Assembly: GCA_019285755.1 (NCBI GenBank)
Contig: CP079103.1
Coordinates: forward strand, 2,852,001 to 2,916,000
Source of the DNA: Chitinophaga sp. E66
Lineage (GTDB): Bacteria > Bacteroidota > Bacteroidia > Chitinophagales > Chitinophagaceae
Direction: 5' to 3'
DNA: 64,000 nucleotides
The notes beneath the pieces are model-generated. The model was not told the origin of the DNA and did no database searches. It saw nothing but the letters and a program-made list of their open reading frames with translations. The position numbers were made by a program, and so were the translations under genes. Positions 49,790 through 60,869 of this stretch are shown in pieces (within the stretch, counting starts at the first letter, position 1; each line of letters begins with the position of its first letter).

Positions 49790-52700
49790 CAAGGCTCATT
49801 ATTTTCGAAACCGGATATCACATCCGGCAAACGGCCTGGTGGCTGGCGGCGGCCGCGTTCCTCGCACTGGGCATCGTAGCTTCACGGGGCAACTTCGGGG
49901 CGACGAAGTACATCGCAATTCACCTTATGCCATCACGGTCGTCATCAGCCTGTTGTCGCTCTGCACGATCTTCGCCGCGACCGTCTTCAGTGCGGGCGCA
50001 GTTCTGCGCGATAGAACCTACCGCATGGATGCCCTCGTTTTCAGCACGACTATCCATAAAACAACTTACCTCTTCGTGAAATTCGCCGGTCTGTTAACGG
50101 TAGTGTTCCTGTTGCTGTGCCTGGCAGCGACCGGGGTCTTGGCCGGAAGCTTCACGCTGGATGCTACGCAGCGCGGACCATTCAACATACTCCATTACCT
50201 GCACCCCTTACTGGTTTTCGGCTTACCGAACGTTATCCTTACGTGTGCGCTGCTGTTCAGCATGTCGATGATCACCTGGAATGCGAAGGCCGTATACGCC
50301 GGCGGTGTGCTCCTGTACATCCTGTACCTGACTGCTTCCATCGCCGGCGGTTCCCTCTCCTGGCGGGCTCCACAGGTACCGGCGTAGGACTGCCGGCCAC
50401 GCTTTCCGATCCCTTCGGCCTGGCGCCTTTCTTCGGAGGAACGCGCTTTTGGACGGTCGTGCAACGCAACACACAACTATACCCCTTATCCGGAGCGTTG
50501 CTTCTCAACCGTACGGCCTGGATGGCACTGGGCGCGGGCTTTGTATGGCTGACCTTCCGGCGATTCCGGATGTCAACCAATCCCTCTTCGTCAACCAGCG
50601 CAATTACTGAGGAAGATTCTATTACTTCCGGCTCCGCATATACGACCGTATCAACGCACACAACCGGCTTCCGATACATGGCAACGGCATTTATAACGCG
50701 CCTCAGGCTGGAAGTGCGGTCGGTTTGCCTGCACATCCCGTTCCTGCTTATGATGGGCCTTTGGGCGTTTTATATGATCGTGGAGCTGAGCGAATCGTTT
50801 ACCGGCTTTTATGGTATTACTACCATCGCAGGGAGCGGACAGATAGCGCAGCATATCATGTCCGTTCGGCCCGCTATTTTATTGATCATCTTCTACGCGG
50901 CAGAACTTACGTTCGCGGAGCGCGGTTATCGAATGGACGGCATCATCGGCAGCACGCCAATTCCTGTCGGTGTACTCTGGGGCGGAAAGTGCGCCGCGCT
51001 GGGCGTGATGGCCTTTCTCATTGTTACCGTCAACATACTGATGGGACTTGCCACACAGATCCTCCATGGCGTATTCCCCATCGACTGGGGTATCTACGCA
51101 TCCCTGTATTATTATTCCGCGTTGCCGCTCGCATTGCATGGCGTACTCGCGATCTGTATCCTTACGCTCGTGGGCAGGAAATTCCCTGGCATGGTACTCT
51201 GTCTCTTGGTGGTGATACCCGTCCTTTTCGGGTCGCGCTTTGGGATGGGCCATCCTATGTTACGGTATGCCTTACCGCCACAGTTTAAATGGACCGACAT
51301 GGACGGCTTTGGGCGGGAAGCGCTGGCGTTTGGCTGGTGGATGTGGTACTGGGGTCCCTCGCCACTGTGTTGGGCGTGGTGACCGTAAAGGCCTGGAAGC
51401 GCGGGGTGAAGGGGCTGTTCGGTGGATGGGGCGCTTCAGCCCGATGGTCTCTCCCCGCCTGCTTGCTGGTATTTTTGGCGACAGGTGGATATATTTTCAA
51501 GCGGATGCACGGGCCGGGCGGGTATCAGAGCAATGCGGCCGCCATGGCATGGATGGTTGATTATGAGCAATCCATTCAGCCGCTAAATCCCGATCACCTG
51601 CCGGATATCACTTTTGTAGAAACGGACGTTCAGCTTTACCCAGCAACCGGGCGCTATTCAGTTGCCGGGAGGTATACTATCTGCAATAATACTGCTGTAC
51701 CGATAGATACTTTATTGCTGGGCGTTAGTCCCGAAGTGAGTTCGTGGCAGTTTCGCGTGGAAAATGCAGACGTATTGCGCGAAGACCTTCGGTTGCTGGT
51801 ACGGTGCCTGAAGTTGCGGCAGCCTTTGCGGCCCGGCGATTCTATGTATGTGGGATTTAAGCTGGAGGCCGACCGGTCGGGGTTCATACCTTACAACAGC
51901 GAGCACGCCGTAGCCCGTAATGGCAGCTACATCGAGCTGGATAAACAGCTCCCTTACTTCGGATATAATCCTGGGTATGCGTTGGATGATCGTCACGACC
52001 GCATGCGCAACGGGTTGCCTGCCGTTGCCGTTGTTCCTTCTCCCGATAGTGCGTATCGCCGTGTCCGATATCATACTACCATTACTACTGATGTAGATCA
52101 GCGGGCCCTGGCGCCGGGGAGGCTTTGGCGCAGTTCGGAATCGAACGGCCGGGCGACGTTCGAATATCGTACCTCCGGCCCTACACCAGAAGGACTGGCC
52201 ATCAGTTCCGCCCGGTATGCCGAAAAGACCATCCAGGCAGGGAGGCATGCGCTGACGGTGTATTACCATCCCTCCCATTCCGCTAATCTTCCCGCCATGC
52301 TGGACGGTGTGCGGGCCGCGATGGAGTATTGCGAAGCCAACTATGCGCTTTATCCGGAACAGGCACTCATACTGGCTGAAATCCCTGTGTACCCTGGCGC
52401 CGCCACCGCCTACCCGGGAATTATGTTTGCAAAGGAAGCGGTTCTATTCACGGCAGATTACACGGATACCTCCAGGGTTAACCACGCCTTCGCGACGGCC
52501 GCCCACGAGACGGCGCATCAATGGTGGGCGCATATGCTTACCCCTTAGGGGACTCGTCTTATAAATTCCTCACAGAAACCATGGCCAAGCATGTGGAAAG
52601 CCGCGTACTGGAGCAGCGATACGGCCGGGCCAAACATGAGCAATACCTGGCGGCCGACAGGCAATACTATTACCAGATGCGCCCGGCGGCGAAGGAACTT

Positions 52701-52948
52701 CCTCTGGTGAAATCCGCGGACCAAAATTGGGTACATTACCAGAAAGGCGCACTGGCCATGGATACGCTCGTACAAGTCATGGGAGAAGAGAAGGTGAACA
52801 CGGGGATGAGGGAACTGATCCGATTGCATACCCCGCCAAATAACAAACCAACAGGGAAAGCCTTATGAAAATATGGGAAAGAAGCGCCACCGCGAAAGAA
52901 AAAGAGGTGCTGGAACGGTGGTTCCGGAGGGCGGAAACCCTCCCATAA
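49783..52948 (+). CDS. ABC-2 permease fused to an M1 aminopeptidase domain (frameshifted)
   Basis: About 1057 residues through five frame steps near 49910, 50360, 51350, 52545 and 52860, all with the sign of one lost base. The N-terminal half has two sets of about six membrane helices (IIFETGYHIRQTAWWLAAAA, AITVVISLLSLCTIFAATVF, IPFLLMMGLWAFYMIVELSE, GKCAALGVMAFLIVTVNILM). The C-terminal half is an extracytoplasmic M1 domain with TAAHETAHQWWAHMLTP and, after a frame step, LGDSSYKFLTETMAKHVESR, giving HETAH plus the Glu at the same spacing as in other permease-M1 fusions, and a Tyr in WVHYQKGALAMDTLV. The zinc ligands are thus present. The fusion is known in Bacteroidetes; its substrate is not. 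The end near LERWFRRAETLP is shorter than I expect. Confidence 0.82.
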
Positions 52949-53157
52949 ACTTAAATTATTTACTTCATGAAAGAGGCTTACATCAACGACCGGATGTAAG
53001 CCTTTTGCTTGGGATGACATATTCATGACGAGCGACACCTCCTTCCTCTTTCACCCAATTGTCAAATCCCCGCCTGAATTAGACTATCCGCAGAAAAAAT
53101 CGAGAAAATGTAAATATTTTTAACAATTTTACAGTTACATTACATAAATCGTAAAAA

Positions 53158-54564
53158 ATGAGCCAACAACCCGCTACATTATTTGACAAAGTATGGGATG
53201 CGCATGTAGTCCGGAAAATTGAAGACGGGCCGGATGTGTTTTTCATCGACCGGCACTTTATCCACGAAGTTACCAGCCCCGTGGCTTTCCTTGGGCTCGA
53301 AAACCGCAAGCTGCAGGTGATGTTCCCCAACAAAACCTTCGCCACCGCGGACCACAACACTCCAACCATCAACCAGCACCTCCCGGTTCAGGACCCGCTG
53401 TCTGCCAACCAGCTCAAGGCACTGGAAACCAACTCCGCCAAATACGGTATCTCCCACTGGGGCCTCGGAAACCCTAAGAACGGCATCGTGCACGTGGTTG
53501 GCCCCGAAAACGGGATCACCCTCCCCGGTATGACCATCGTTTGCGGCGACTCCCACACTTCCACGCACGGAGCCTTCGGCGCTATCGCGTTCGGTATCGG
53601 CACCTCGGAAGTGGAAATGGTGCTCTCCTCCCAGTGCATCATGCAGCCTAAACCGAAGAAAATGCTCATCAACGTGAATGGCAAACTCGGCAAAGGCGTT
53701 ACTCCTAAAGACGTTGTTCTCTATATCATCTCCCAGCTCACCGCCGCAGGCGCTACCGGCTACTTCATCGAATACGCCGGCGAAGTGTTCCGTGATATGA
53801 GCATGGAAGGGCGCATGACCGTGTGCAATATGTCCATCGAAATGGGCGCGCGCGGCGGCATGATCGCACCAGACGAAACTACCTTCGCTTACATCAAAGG
53901 CCGTGAAAAAGCCCCGCAGGGCGAAGCATGGGACAAGGCCCTCGCTTACTGGAAGACGCTCAAAACAGACGAAGGAGCAGCCTTCGACGTTGTGTACGAC
54001 TACAAAGCTTCCGACATCGAGCCGCAGATCACTTATGGTACCAACCCCGGTATGGGAATCGGTATCTCGCAGCGCATCCCGACCGCGGCAGTGGTGGGCG
54101 GTAGCAAAGCCAGCTACGAGAAATCGCTCGACTATATGGGCTTCCATGAAAACGACGCCATGCTCGGTAAGAAGATCGATTACGTGTTCATCGGCTCCTG
54201 CACAAACGGCCGCATCGAAGACTTCCGTGCTTTCGCGTCTATCGTGAAAGGGCGTAAGAAAGCCGACCATGTGACCGCCTGGATCGTTCCCGGTTCCCAC
54301 ATCGTGGAAGCGCAGATCCGTGAAGAAGGCATTTACGATATCCTGACCGAAGCCGGCTTCCAGCTGCGCCAGCCCGGATGCTCCGCCTGCCTGGCCATGA
54401 ACGACGATAAGATCCCGGCGGGCAAATACGCCGTGAGCACCAGCAACCGCAACTTCGAAGGCCGCCAGGGCCCCGGAGCGCGCACCTTGCTCGCCTCCCC
54501 GCTCGTAGCAGCCGCTGCGGCAGTAACCGGCGTGGTTACCGACCCGAGAGACCTCATCGCTTAA
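53158..54564 (+). CDS. leuC: 3-isopropylmalate dehydratase, large subunit
   Basis: 468 residues, full length and intact. Catalyses isomerisation of 2- to 3-isopropylmalate in leucine synthesis, as a heterodimer with LeuD and a 4Fe-4S cluster. Cluster cysteines are in [15 protein letters not shown] (about nt 54190-54220) and [19 protein letters not shown] (about nt 54375-54430). Other signatures: DNHTPTINQ-like [54 protein letters not shown] and [19 protein letters not shown]. First gene of a four-gene cluster, preceded by about 100 bases of AT-rich, promoter-like DNA. A long ORF on the other strand (53179-55104) is only the shadow of leuC and leuD. Confidence 0.97.
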   Translation: MSQQPATLFDKVWDAHVVRKIEDGPDVFFIDRHFIHEVTSPVAFLGLENRKLQVMFPNKTFATADHNTPTINQHLPVQDPLSANQLKALETNSAKYGISHWGLGNPKNGIVHVVGPENGITLPGMTIVCGDSHTSTHGAFGAIAFGIGTSEVEMVLSSQCIMQPKPKKMLINVNGKLGKGVTPKDVVLYIISQLTAAGATGYFIEYAGEVFRDMSMEGRMTVCNMSIEMGARGGMIAPDETTFAYIKGREKAPQGEAWDKALAYWKTLKTDEGAAFDVVYDYKASDIEPQITYGTNPGMGIGISQRIPTAAVVGGSKASYEKSLDYMGFHENDAMLGKKIDYVFIGSCTNGRIEDFRAFASIVKGRKKADHVTAWIVPGSHIVEAQIREEGIYDILTEAGFQLRQPGCSACLAMNDDKIPAGKYAVSTSNRNFEGRQGPGARTLLASPLVAAAAAVTGVVTDPRDLIA

Positions 54565-54594
54565 TCCTTCCAAACAATTCAGAGACGCAAACCA

Positions 54595-55191
54595 ATGGCA
54601 TACGATAAATTCACCGTTCTCACCAGCACCGCAGTACCCCTGCCCATCGAGAACGTAGACACAGACCAGATCATCCCCGCGCGCTTCCTCAAAGCTACGG
54701 AGCGCAAAGGCTTCGGCGATAACCTGTTCCGCGACTGGCGGTATAATGGCGACGATACCCCGAAAACAGATTTCGTTCTCAATAACCCGATCTACTCCGG
54801 CAAGATCCTCGTTGGCGGTAAAAACTTCGGCAGCGGCTCCTCGCGCGAGCACGCCGCCTGGGCCATATACGACTACGGATTCCGTTGCGTGGTGTCCAGC
54901 TTCTTCGCCGACATCTTCAAGAACAACTCCCTCAACATCGGCATCCTTCCAGTTCAGGTAAGCCCTGAGTTCCTGGACAAGATCTTCCGTGCCATCGAGG
55001 CAGATCCGAAAGCGGAAATCACCGTGAACCTGGAGCAACAATCCATCACCATCGCCGCTACCGGCGAAAGTGAATCGTTCGCCATCAACAGCTACAAGAA
55101 GCATAACCTGATGAACGGATACGACGATATCGATTACTTACAGGCGATGAAGGAAGAGATCCGGACTTTTGCCGACAAAAGCATATACTAG
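54595..55191 (+). CDS. leuD: 3-isopropylmalate dehydratase, small subunit
   Basis: 198 residues, full length and intact. Swivel domain with [20 protein letters not shown], the substrate loop [20 protein letters not shown] and [38 protein letters not shown]. It forms the active enzyme with LeuC. The gene starts 30 bases after leuC and ends 2 bases before the next gene, so it is in one operon. Confidence 0.97.
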   Translation: MAYDKFTVLTSTAVPLPIENVDTDQIIPARFLKATERKGFGDNLFRDWRYNGDDTPKTDFVLNNPIYSGKILVGGKNFGSGSSREHAAWAIYDYGFRCVVSSFFADIFKNNSLNIGILPVQVSPEFLDKIFRAIEADPKAEITVNLEQQSITIAATGESESFAINSYKKHNLMNGYDDIDYLQAMKEEIRTFADKSIY

Positions 55192-55193
55192 CA

Positions 55194-56714
55194 ATGCCCG
55201 CCCAGCGCTATCTTGAGATCATGGACACCACGCTTCGCGACGGTGAGCAGACCAGCGGCGTCTCCTTCTCCCCTTCGGAGAAACTGACCATCGCCCAGCT
55301 GCTGCTCACGGAAGTGAAGGCCGACCGCATCGAGGTGGCTTCCGCACGCGTGTCTGACGGAGAAATGGCCGCCGTAAAGGCCATCACCAAATGGGCGAAA
55401 GCCAACAAGCTGCTCGACCGCGTGGAAGTGCTCACCTTCGTGGACGGCGACGTATCCATACAATGGATGCAGGAAACAGGCGCCAAAGTGATGAACCTCC
55501 TCACCAAAGGCTCCCTCAACCACCTCACCCACCAACTCAAGAAGAAGCCTGAACAGCATTTCGCCGATATCGCCGAAGTGATCGCCAAAGCGCGGAAGAA
55601 AGGCCTGCTTGTCAATGTATACCTCGAAGACTGGAGCAACGGTATGCGCCATTCGCGCGATTATGTGTTCCAGTACCTAGACTTCATCGCCACGCAACCC
55701 GTCAAACGCGTAATGCTGCCTGATACATTAGGCATCCTCACTCCGGAAGAGTCTTTCACCTTCCTCGACGAGATCGTGCAACGCTACCCGAAGCTGCATT
55801 TCGATTTCCATGCGCATAACGATTACGACCTGGGCACGGCCAATGTGCTGGAAGGCGTAAAAGCCGGCGTACAGGGCATTCACCTCACCATCAACGGGAT
55901 GGGCGAAAGAGCCGGCAACGCGCCCCTCGCCAGCGCCATCGCTGTCTTGAATGATTTCATGCCAGGGTAAAGACCAACGTGGCCGAGAAATCGCTTTACA
56001 GCGTCAGCAAGCTCGTGGAGACCTTCTCCGGCATCCGCGTACCGGCCAACAAACCCGTGGTAGGCGAAAACGTGTTCACGCAAACGGCCGGCATCCATGC
56101 CGACGGCGATAAGAAAATAAACTCTACTTCAGCGACCTCATGCCCGAACGCTTCGGACGCCAGCGCAAGTACGCGCTCGGCAAAACGAGCGGAAAGGCCA
56201 ATATCGAGAACAACCTCCAGCAGCTGGGCATCCGGCTGTCGGAAGATGATCTCCGGAAAGTAACGCAGAAGATCATTGAGCTGGGCGATAAGAAGGAAAT
56301 GGTCACGCAGGCGGATCTGCCCTACATCATCTCCGACATCCTCGACAGCAATACCATCGAACAAAAGGTGCAGATCGAAGACTACGTGCTCACCCACGCC
56401 AAGCACCTCAAACCTTCCGCCACCCTGCGCATCAGCGTGCATGGCGAACAGTATGAGGAACACGCGCAGGGCGACGGCCAGTACGATGCTTTCATGAATG
56501 CGCTGAAGAAAGTATACAAGAAACGGAAGGAAGAATTGCCGCAGCTGACCGATTACACCGTGCGTATTCCGCCCGGGGTAAGACCGATGCGCTCTGCGAA
56601 ACCGTCATTACCTGGCGCATTTCCAACCAGCGGGAGTTCAAGACCCGCGGGCTGGACAGCGATCAGACCGTTTCGGCCATCAAGGCGACGCAAAAAATGT
56701 TGAACTTACTGTAA
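55194..56714 (+). CDS. 2-isopropylmalate/citramalate synthase family enzyme (frameshifted)
   Basis: About 507 residues. HMGL-like TIM barrel with the family start YLEIMDTTLRDGEQTSGVSF, metal-site HAHNDYDLGTANVLEGVKAG and INGMGERAGNAPLASAIA, then the linker KLVETFSGIRVPANKPVVGE and NVFTQTAGIHADGDKK, and the C-terminal LeuA regulatory dimer domain (RIPPGGKTDALCETVITW, TRGLDSDQTVSAIKATQKML). Frame steps near 55970, 56120 and 56575 each have the sign of one lost base. The barrel differs from standard LeuA (VASARVSDGEMAAVKAITKW), and I cannot decide between 2-isopropylmalate synthase and (R)-citramalate synthase activity. Its place between leuD and leuB supports a role in leucine or isoleucine synthesis, probably with feedback control. 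Confidence 0.82.
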
Positions 56715-56732
56715 CAGATCAATCACAACCGA

Positions 56733-57804
56733 ATGGCAACAAAGCATATATTAATCGTTCCCGGAGACGGATCGGGCAGGAAGTAACTGCAGAAGGCAAG
56801 AAAGTATTGGACAGGATCGCCGCGAAATTCGGCCATACTTTTACGTATGACGACGCGCTCGTGGGCCACGCGGCCATCGAAGCCACCGGCGACCCGCTGC
56901 CCGCCATCACCCTTGAAAAGATGCACAAGGCAGATGCAGTGCTCTTCGGCGCGGTAGGCCATCCTAAATACGATAATGACCCCTCCGCCAAAGTACGCCC
57001 CGAGCAAGGGCTGCTCAAAATGCGGAAAGAACTGGGCCTATATGCCAACCTCCGTCCTATTAAATTGTTCGACGAGCTGCTGGAAGCTTCCAGCATCAAA
57101 CCGGAGATCCTCCGCGGGGCAGATATACTGTTCTTCCGCGAGCTGACCGGCGATATTTACTTCGGCGAGAAAGGCCGCAAGAACAATGGAGATACTGCTT
57201 TCGACATCGCGGAATACAGCCGCTTCGAGGTAGAGCGCATCGCCCGCAAAGCCTTTGAGGCCGCGCGTACCCGCCGCAAGAAACTTTGCTCCGTAGATAA
57301 AGCGAACGTGATCGAAACCTCCGCCTCTGGCGCGAAGTGATCCAGAAGATCGCACCGGAATATCCCGATGTGGAAGTGGAACACCAGTTCGTGGATGCCA
57401 CCGCCATGCTGCTCATTAAAGATCCCAAGCGCTTTGACGTGGTGGTGACCGCCAACCTGTTCGGCGACATCCTGACCGACGAAGCCTCCCAGATCGCGGG
57501 CTCCATGGGCATGCTGGCCTCCGCCTCCATCGGCGATGGTACCGGCGTATACGAGCCTATCCACGGCTCCGCGCATGACATCACCGGTAAAGGCGTAGCC
57601 AACCCGCTTGCTTCTATTCTTTCCGCCGCCCTGCTGCTGGATATCTCCTTCGGCATGAAAGCAGAGTCAGAAGCCGTGATCGAAGCAGTAGACAAGGTGC
57701 TGAAAGCAGGCTTCCGCACCGGCGACATCGCCGATGCGAAGACGCCCAAAGACAAGATCCTGGGTACCTCCGCTATGGGCGACCAGGTACTGGCGCAATT
57801 ATAA
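56733..57804 (+). CDS. leuB: 3-isopropylmalate dehydrogenase (frameshifted)
   Basis: About 358 residues. Oxidises and decarboxylates 3-isopropylmalate with NAD. Motifs: [60 protein letters not shown], the Arg/Lys sites in [35 protein letters not shown], metal site [20 protein letters not shown] and the NAD-binding [20 protein letters not shown]. Frame steps near 56773 (GDG-IGQ lacks one base) and near 57327 (TSRLWRE lacks one C). An essential biosynthetic gene broken twice by single-base losses is strong evidence for sequence error. It ends the leu cluster at a strong terminator. Confidence 0.94.
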
Positions 57805-57822
57805 GCTGACATTACCCGAAAT

Positions 57823-57855
57823 AAAAATCCCGCAGGCGACACCTGCGGGATTTTT
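57823..57855. terminator. Bidirectional terminator after leuB
   Basis: Perfect 14-bp stem aaaaatcccgcagg (57823-57836) with cctgcgggattttt (57842-57855), loop cgaca. It separates the convergent leu operon and the kinase gene ending at 57873. Confidence 0.92.
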
Positions 57856-57872
57856 CATGCCTGTCCGGGGAG

Positions 57873-59781
57873 CTATACCGCCACCGGCTGACTCGCCGCA
57901 ACATTCCGCGGCAAAGCGAAGTAGAAGGTATTCCCACCCCAGGCTCGCTTTCGGCCCATATCCGGCCCTGCATGCGCTCAACCATATCCTGGCTGATGAT
58001 CATAGCGAGGCCTGCGCCCTTGAGGCCGTCTTTCGCCGCCAGGCTCCGCTGTTCGGGGTGGAAGATCTTTCTGATTTCGGCGTCGCTGAGTTCTTTTCCG
58101 TGATTGGTAATGGCGGTAACGAGGCTGTTACCCTCTACAAAGGCGCGAATTACGATGGGTTTGCCCCGGGAGGCGTATTTGGTGGCGTTATTGAGAATAT
58201 TGCGGCAAATGAAGCCAAGCATGTTCTTTTCGGCGTATACTTCCTGTCCGTGAAGACTGTCATCCAGCACGAGGGTGACGTCTTTTTCCGCCTGTGCCAG
58301 TGCATAGAATCGGTTGGCATCCGCAGCACATCCTCCATCCTGAATGATTCCGTCTGGTACTTGCCGCCTTTTCGCTTGGTGCCGATCCAGGCCAGGAGGC
58401 CTTCCATAAAGCGGATACTATCTTCCGAGGTCTTCTTCAGGCTGGCCATCATGGATTCTATCTCACGGGGCGTAAGTTGTTCCGCCATTTTGAACAGTTC
58501 GGATATACCGATGATGCTGGAGAAAGGCGCCCGCAGGTCGTGCGCCATTACGGATATCAGCATGCTGTGGAACTGGTCCCAGTCTTCCAGTTCGCGGTTC
58601 CTTTCTTCTGTCTTCTCCTGAGTTCCTGCTGGATGCGGGCCACTTTGCGGCTTTGCCAGCGCGAGCGGTAGACGAAGAATAACAGTCCGCCTGAAACGAG
58701 CGTAAGGAGGATAAGCAGGTAAATCAATTGCTTCTGGGCCGCCTGCCGGGATTGCGCTTCCCGCAAGGTACGTTCGTTGATGATATAATCGAGGTACGTA
58801 AAACCGGAGGATTGCAGTTCCTGCGCCGCTTCGTTGGATTGCGTGATCTGTAGCTGGGCATAATGGAGCGCTTTAGCGGTATCACCCATGTTTTCGCAGA
58901 GGCGCATCATTTCCGGCAGCAGCAGGCTGCTGACATAAAAGAATTTCTGGCGCTGCGCTATATCGAGGCCTTCTGTATAATGCTGCATCGCCAAGGCACT
59001 GTCGCCCCCATTTCCAGGATCATATTGCCGATGTCAAGGTTGAGGAATGACATGAAGCTAAAGTTGCCCTTACGTTCCGCATCCTCCAGCAACGACCGGA
59101 AGGTGGCCAGGCCCTCCTTTTAGCGCCCATGTCGTATAACCGCTTTGCTTCGAGCTGGAGGCAGTAATTAAGCATGACCTCATCCTTCCATTTCTCTGCG
59201 CTTTTACGTGCGGTAACGAGCATGGAATCCCGCTGGCGTTTGCTGAGGGAGGTATCTATATCGATGAGGTTGAGCAGGGCGATGGTACGGACGCTGTCTT
59301 TCGGCGCATGGCGGGCTACCCGCTCGGCTTCATATAGCTTAGCGATGCATTTGGCGTAGTTGCCGTCGAAGATGAAGTTGATGGCGATGTTATTGAGCAG
59401 CAGGGATACCCGGGTGCTGTCGCCGAGCTTGCGGTACATCCGCAGGGCATCGTTATTGAACCTGGAGGAGAGGTAATTATTACGCGTCATATAATAGACG
59501 CCTTTGCCGGTGAGCGCCCCGGCGATGCCGCGATCATAATCATGGCGCTCGGCGATCTCCTGGGCAATGTCGGAGTAATAGCGCACGCTATCCCAATGGC
59601 GATAATGGTAATAATCGGCCAGATCGTTGAGGGCGTCTGTGTAGGCGAGGCTGTCCTTAATGGTTAAGAGGGACTGCTGCAAATGTCTGATGTGGCTGAG
59701 CTGACCGAGACCCTTAGCTGCGAACAGGATCATCCATGCACAACAAAGCATCCAAATCCGGGAACATCGTCGGTGGTGCAT
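57873..59781 (-). CDS. TPR-domain sensor histidine kinase (frameshifted)
   Basis: About 637 residues. Signal peptide (CCAWMILFAAKGLGQLSH), a periplasmic array of about six TPR units (TDALNDLADYYHYRHWDSVR, AGALTGKGVYYMTRNNYLSS, VSLLLNNIAINFIFDGNYAK, MQHYTEGLDIAQRQKFFYVS), one membrane helix (QLIYLLILLTLVSGGLLFFV), a helical linker, the HisKA domain with the phosphoacceptor in LISVMAHDLRAPFSSIIGIS, and the HATPase domain (NMLGFICRNILNNATKYASR, GLKGAGLAMIISQDMVERMQ, GRIWAESEPGVGNTFYFALP). Frame steps near 59120, 59010, 58620, 58315 and 57945. It has no cognate response regulator next to it; the C-terminus lacks a receiver domain. It probably responds to a periplasmic protein or peptide bound by the TPRs. 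Confidence 0.85.
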
Positions 59782-59973
59782 ATAGCGTTATATTTCCATC
59801 GGTGAAGGGGGCCATCGATCATTCGGTTGTTCACTTTTCTTCCAGTAGGTTCAATTCGTCTTTCGGGGATGATTGATCCGGGGCCCTTATTCGCTGTTAC
59901 TGTCAGGCCGAATAATCAAAACAAATGCCAAATTCCTGGCCACCCCTTGCACTACAAATGTAAGCTATCGGCA

Positions 59974-60013
59974 CAAAAAAACGACATCTCCGCCTCCGGG
60001 GCGAAAGATGTCG
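59974..60013 (-). terminator. Terminator of the SusCD pair D operon
   Basis: Stem cgacatct (59982-59989) with agatgtcg (60006-60013), with an inner cgcc/ggcg stem, followed on the minus strand by seven T. It starts 29 bases after the EEP stop codon. Confidence 0.85.
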
Positions 60014-60041
60014 CTTTGGTCATGGTTTCCGCTTAGACCAG

Positions 60042-60841
60042 TTATTTCACAACCCACTCAGCTACAACGGCCAGGTGGTCGGACGGGTAAGGTTCTTTAA
60101 TGACTTCCGACTTAACGGGATACCACCCGCTTTTCTTTACCGCCAGCACGAAATCGATTACCCTTTTGGGGCTATTGACCGGGATCGTGTAGCCGCAGTC
60201 GGTGCAGGAAGGTTGGTATTTCTCCAACAGCGTGGCGAAGGCGGTGGTGGAGGGCGTGGTATTGAGATCCCCGAAAGGATCAGGGGCAATGCCAGGGTAT
60301 CGGCGATGGTATTAAGCGCCGCTACCTGCTCATCCCGGTTGGCAGGAGTACTAACATCCAGATGGGTGCTCCCGATGGAGAGCTTTTTCCCGTTCCGGAA
60401 GGTAATATCTGCGATGGCCACCACCCTGTCTTCCGCCGCGGGGTTGGAAGTCTCCGGCAGGCGCAGGGTCCTCCCGTTGCGCAGGGGGAATTTTGAGAGG
60501 ATAGCCACTCCGTAATCCCCGCCATCGTGGTCGATGGATTTGCCGAAGTAAACATGCATGCCAGTCTTTTCCGCCAGCGCGGCTGCCTGGTCGAGGTTGC
60601 TGCCGGAGCGGCCTGTGCGCACGTCTACTTCCTGGAGGGCCAGCACGTCGGGGTGTTGCTGGCGGACAACCGCCGCAATGGCGTCCACGTCTATCAGTCC
60701 GGGTTTGGTGGGCGGGTTGCAATGATGAATGTTATAAGTCATCACGCGGAGCGTATCGCCGGTTGTTGCCTGCCTTGGAGCTGCCTGCGGATCGTTGTTC
60801 GCGCAGGCGGCCATCAGGGCGGCGGTAATAAGCCAATTCAT
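60042..60841 (-). CDS. Endonuclease/exonuclease/phosphatase family exported protein (frameshifted)
   Basis: About 267 residues with a lipoprotein-like signal (MNWLITAALMAAC). The EEP fold motifs are all present: LRVMTYNIHHCNPPTKPG, HPDVLALQEVDVRTGRSGSN (metal-binding Glu), ADITFRNGKKLSIGSTHLDV, LPLILSGDLNTTPSTTAFAT (after the frame step near 60275) and the catalytic SDHLAVVAEWVV. Members include phosphatases and nucleases. In Bacteroides mannan loci an EEP protein acts as a phosphatase on mannose-phosphate of yeast mannan; because this one is exported and sits in a SusCD operon, a sugar phosphatase is a better guess than a nuclease. It starts 28 bases after SusD. Confidence 0.87.
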
Positions 60842-60869
60842 GAATATCGTTGATTTTTAAGTGGCAGGA

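Noticed and set aside
52865..52948. Separate small gene (MKIWERSATAKEKEVLERWF...) after the permease-M1 fusion
   Set aside because: Its frame is what one more lost base would give, in the same direction as the other steps of the fusion gene, so I treat it as the C-terminus. It loosely resembles a FecR N-terminus, but no FecR follows.
53179..55104. 641-residue ORF on the minus strand across leuC and leuD
   Set aside because: It is exactly antisense to two intact, well-recognised genes. Long antisense frames arise from the G+C-biased third positions, and the translation resembles no protein.
60042..60841. EEP protein as a DNase or restriction-linked nuclease
   Set aside because: It is exported by a lipoprotein-like signal and lies in a SusCD operon with no defence genes nearby, which fits a sugar phosphatase better.
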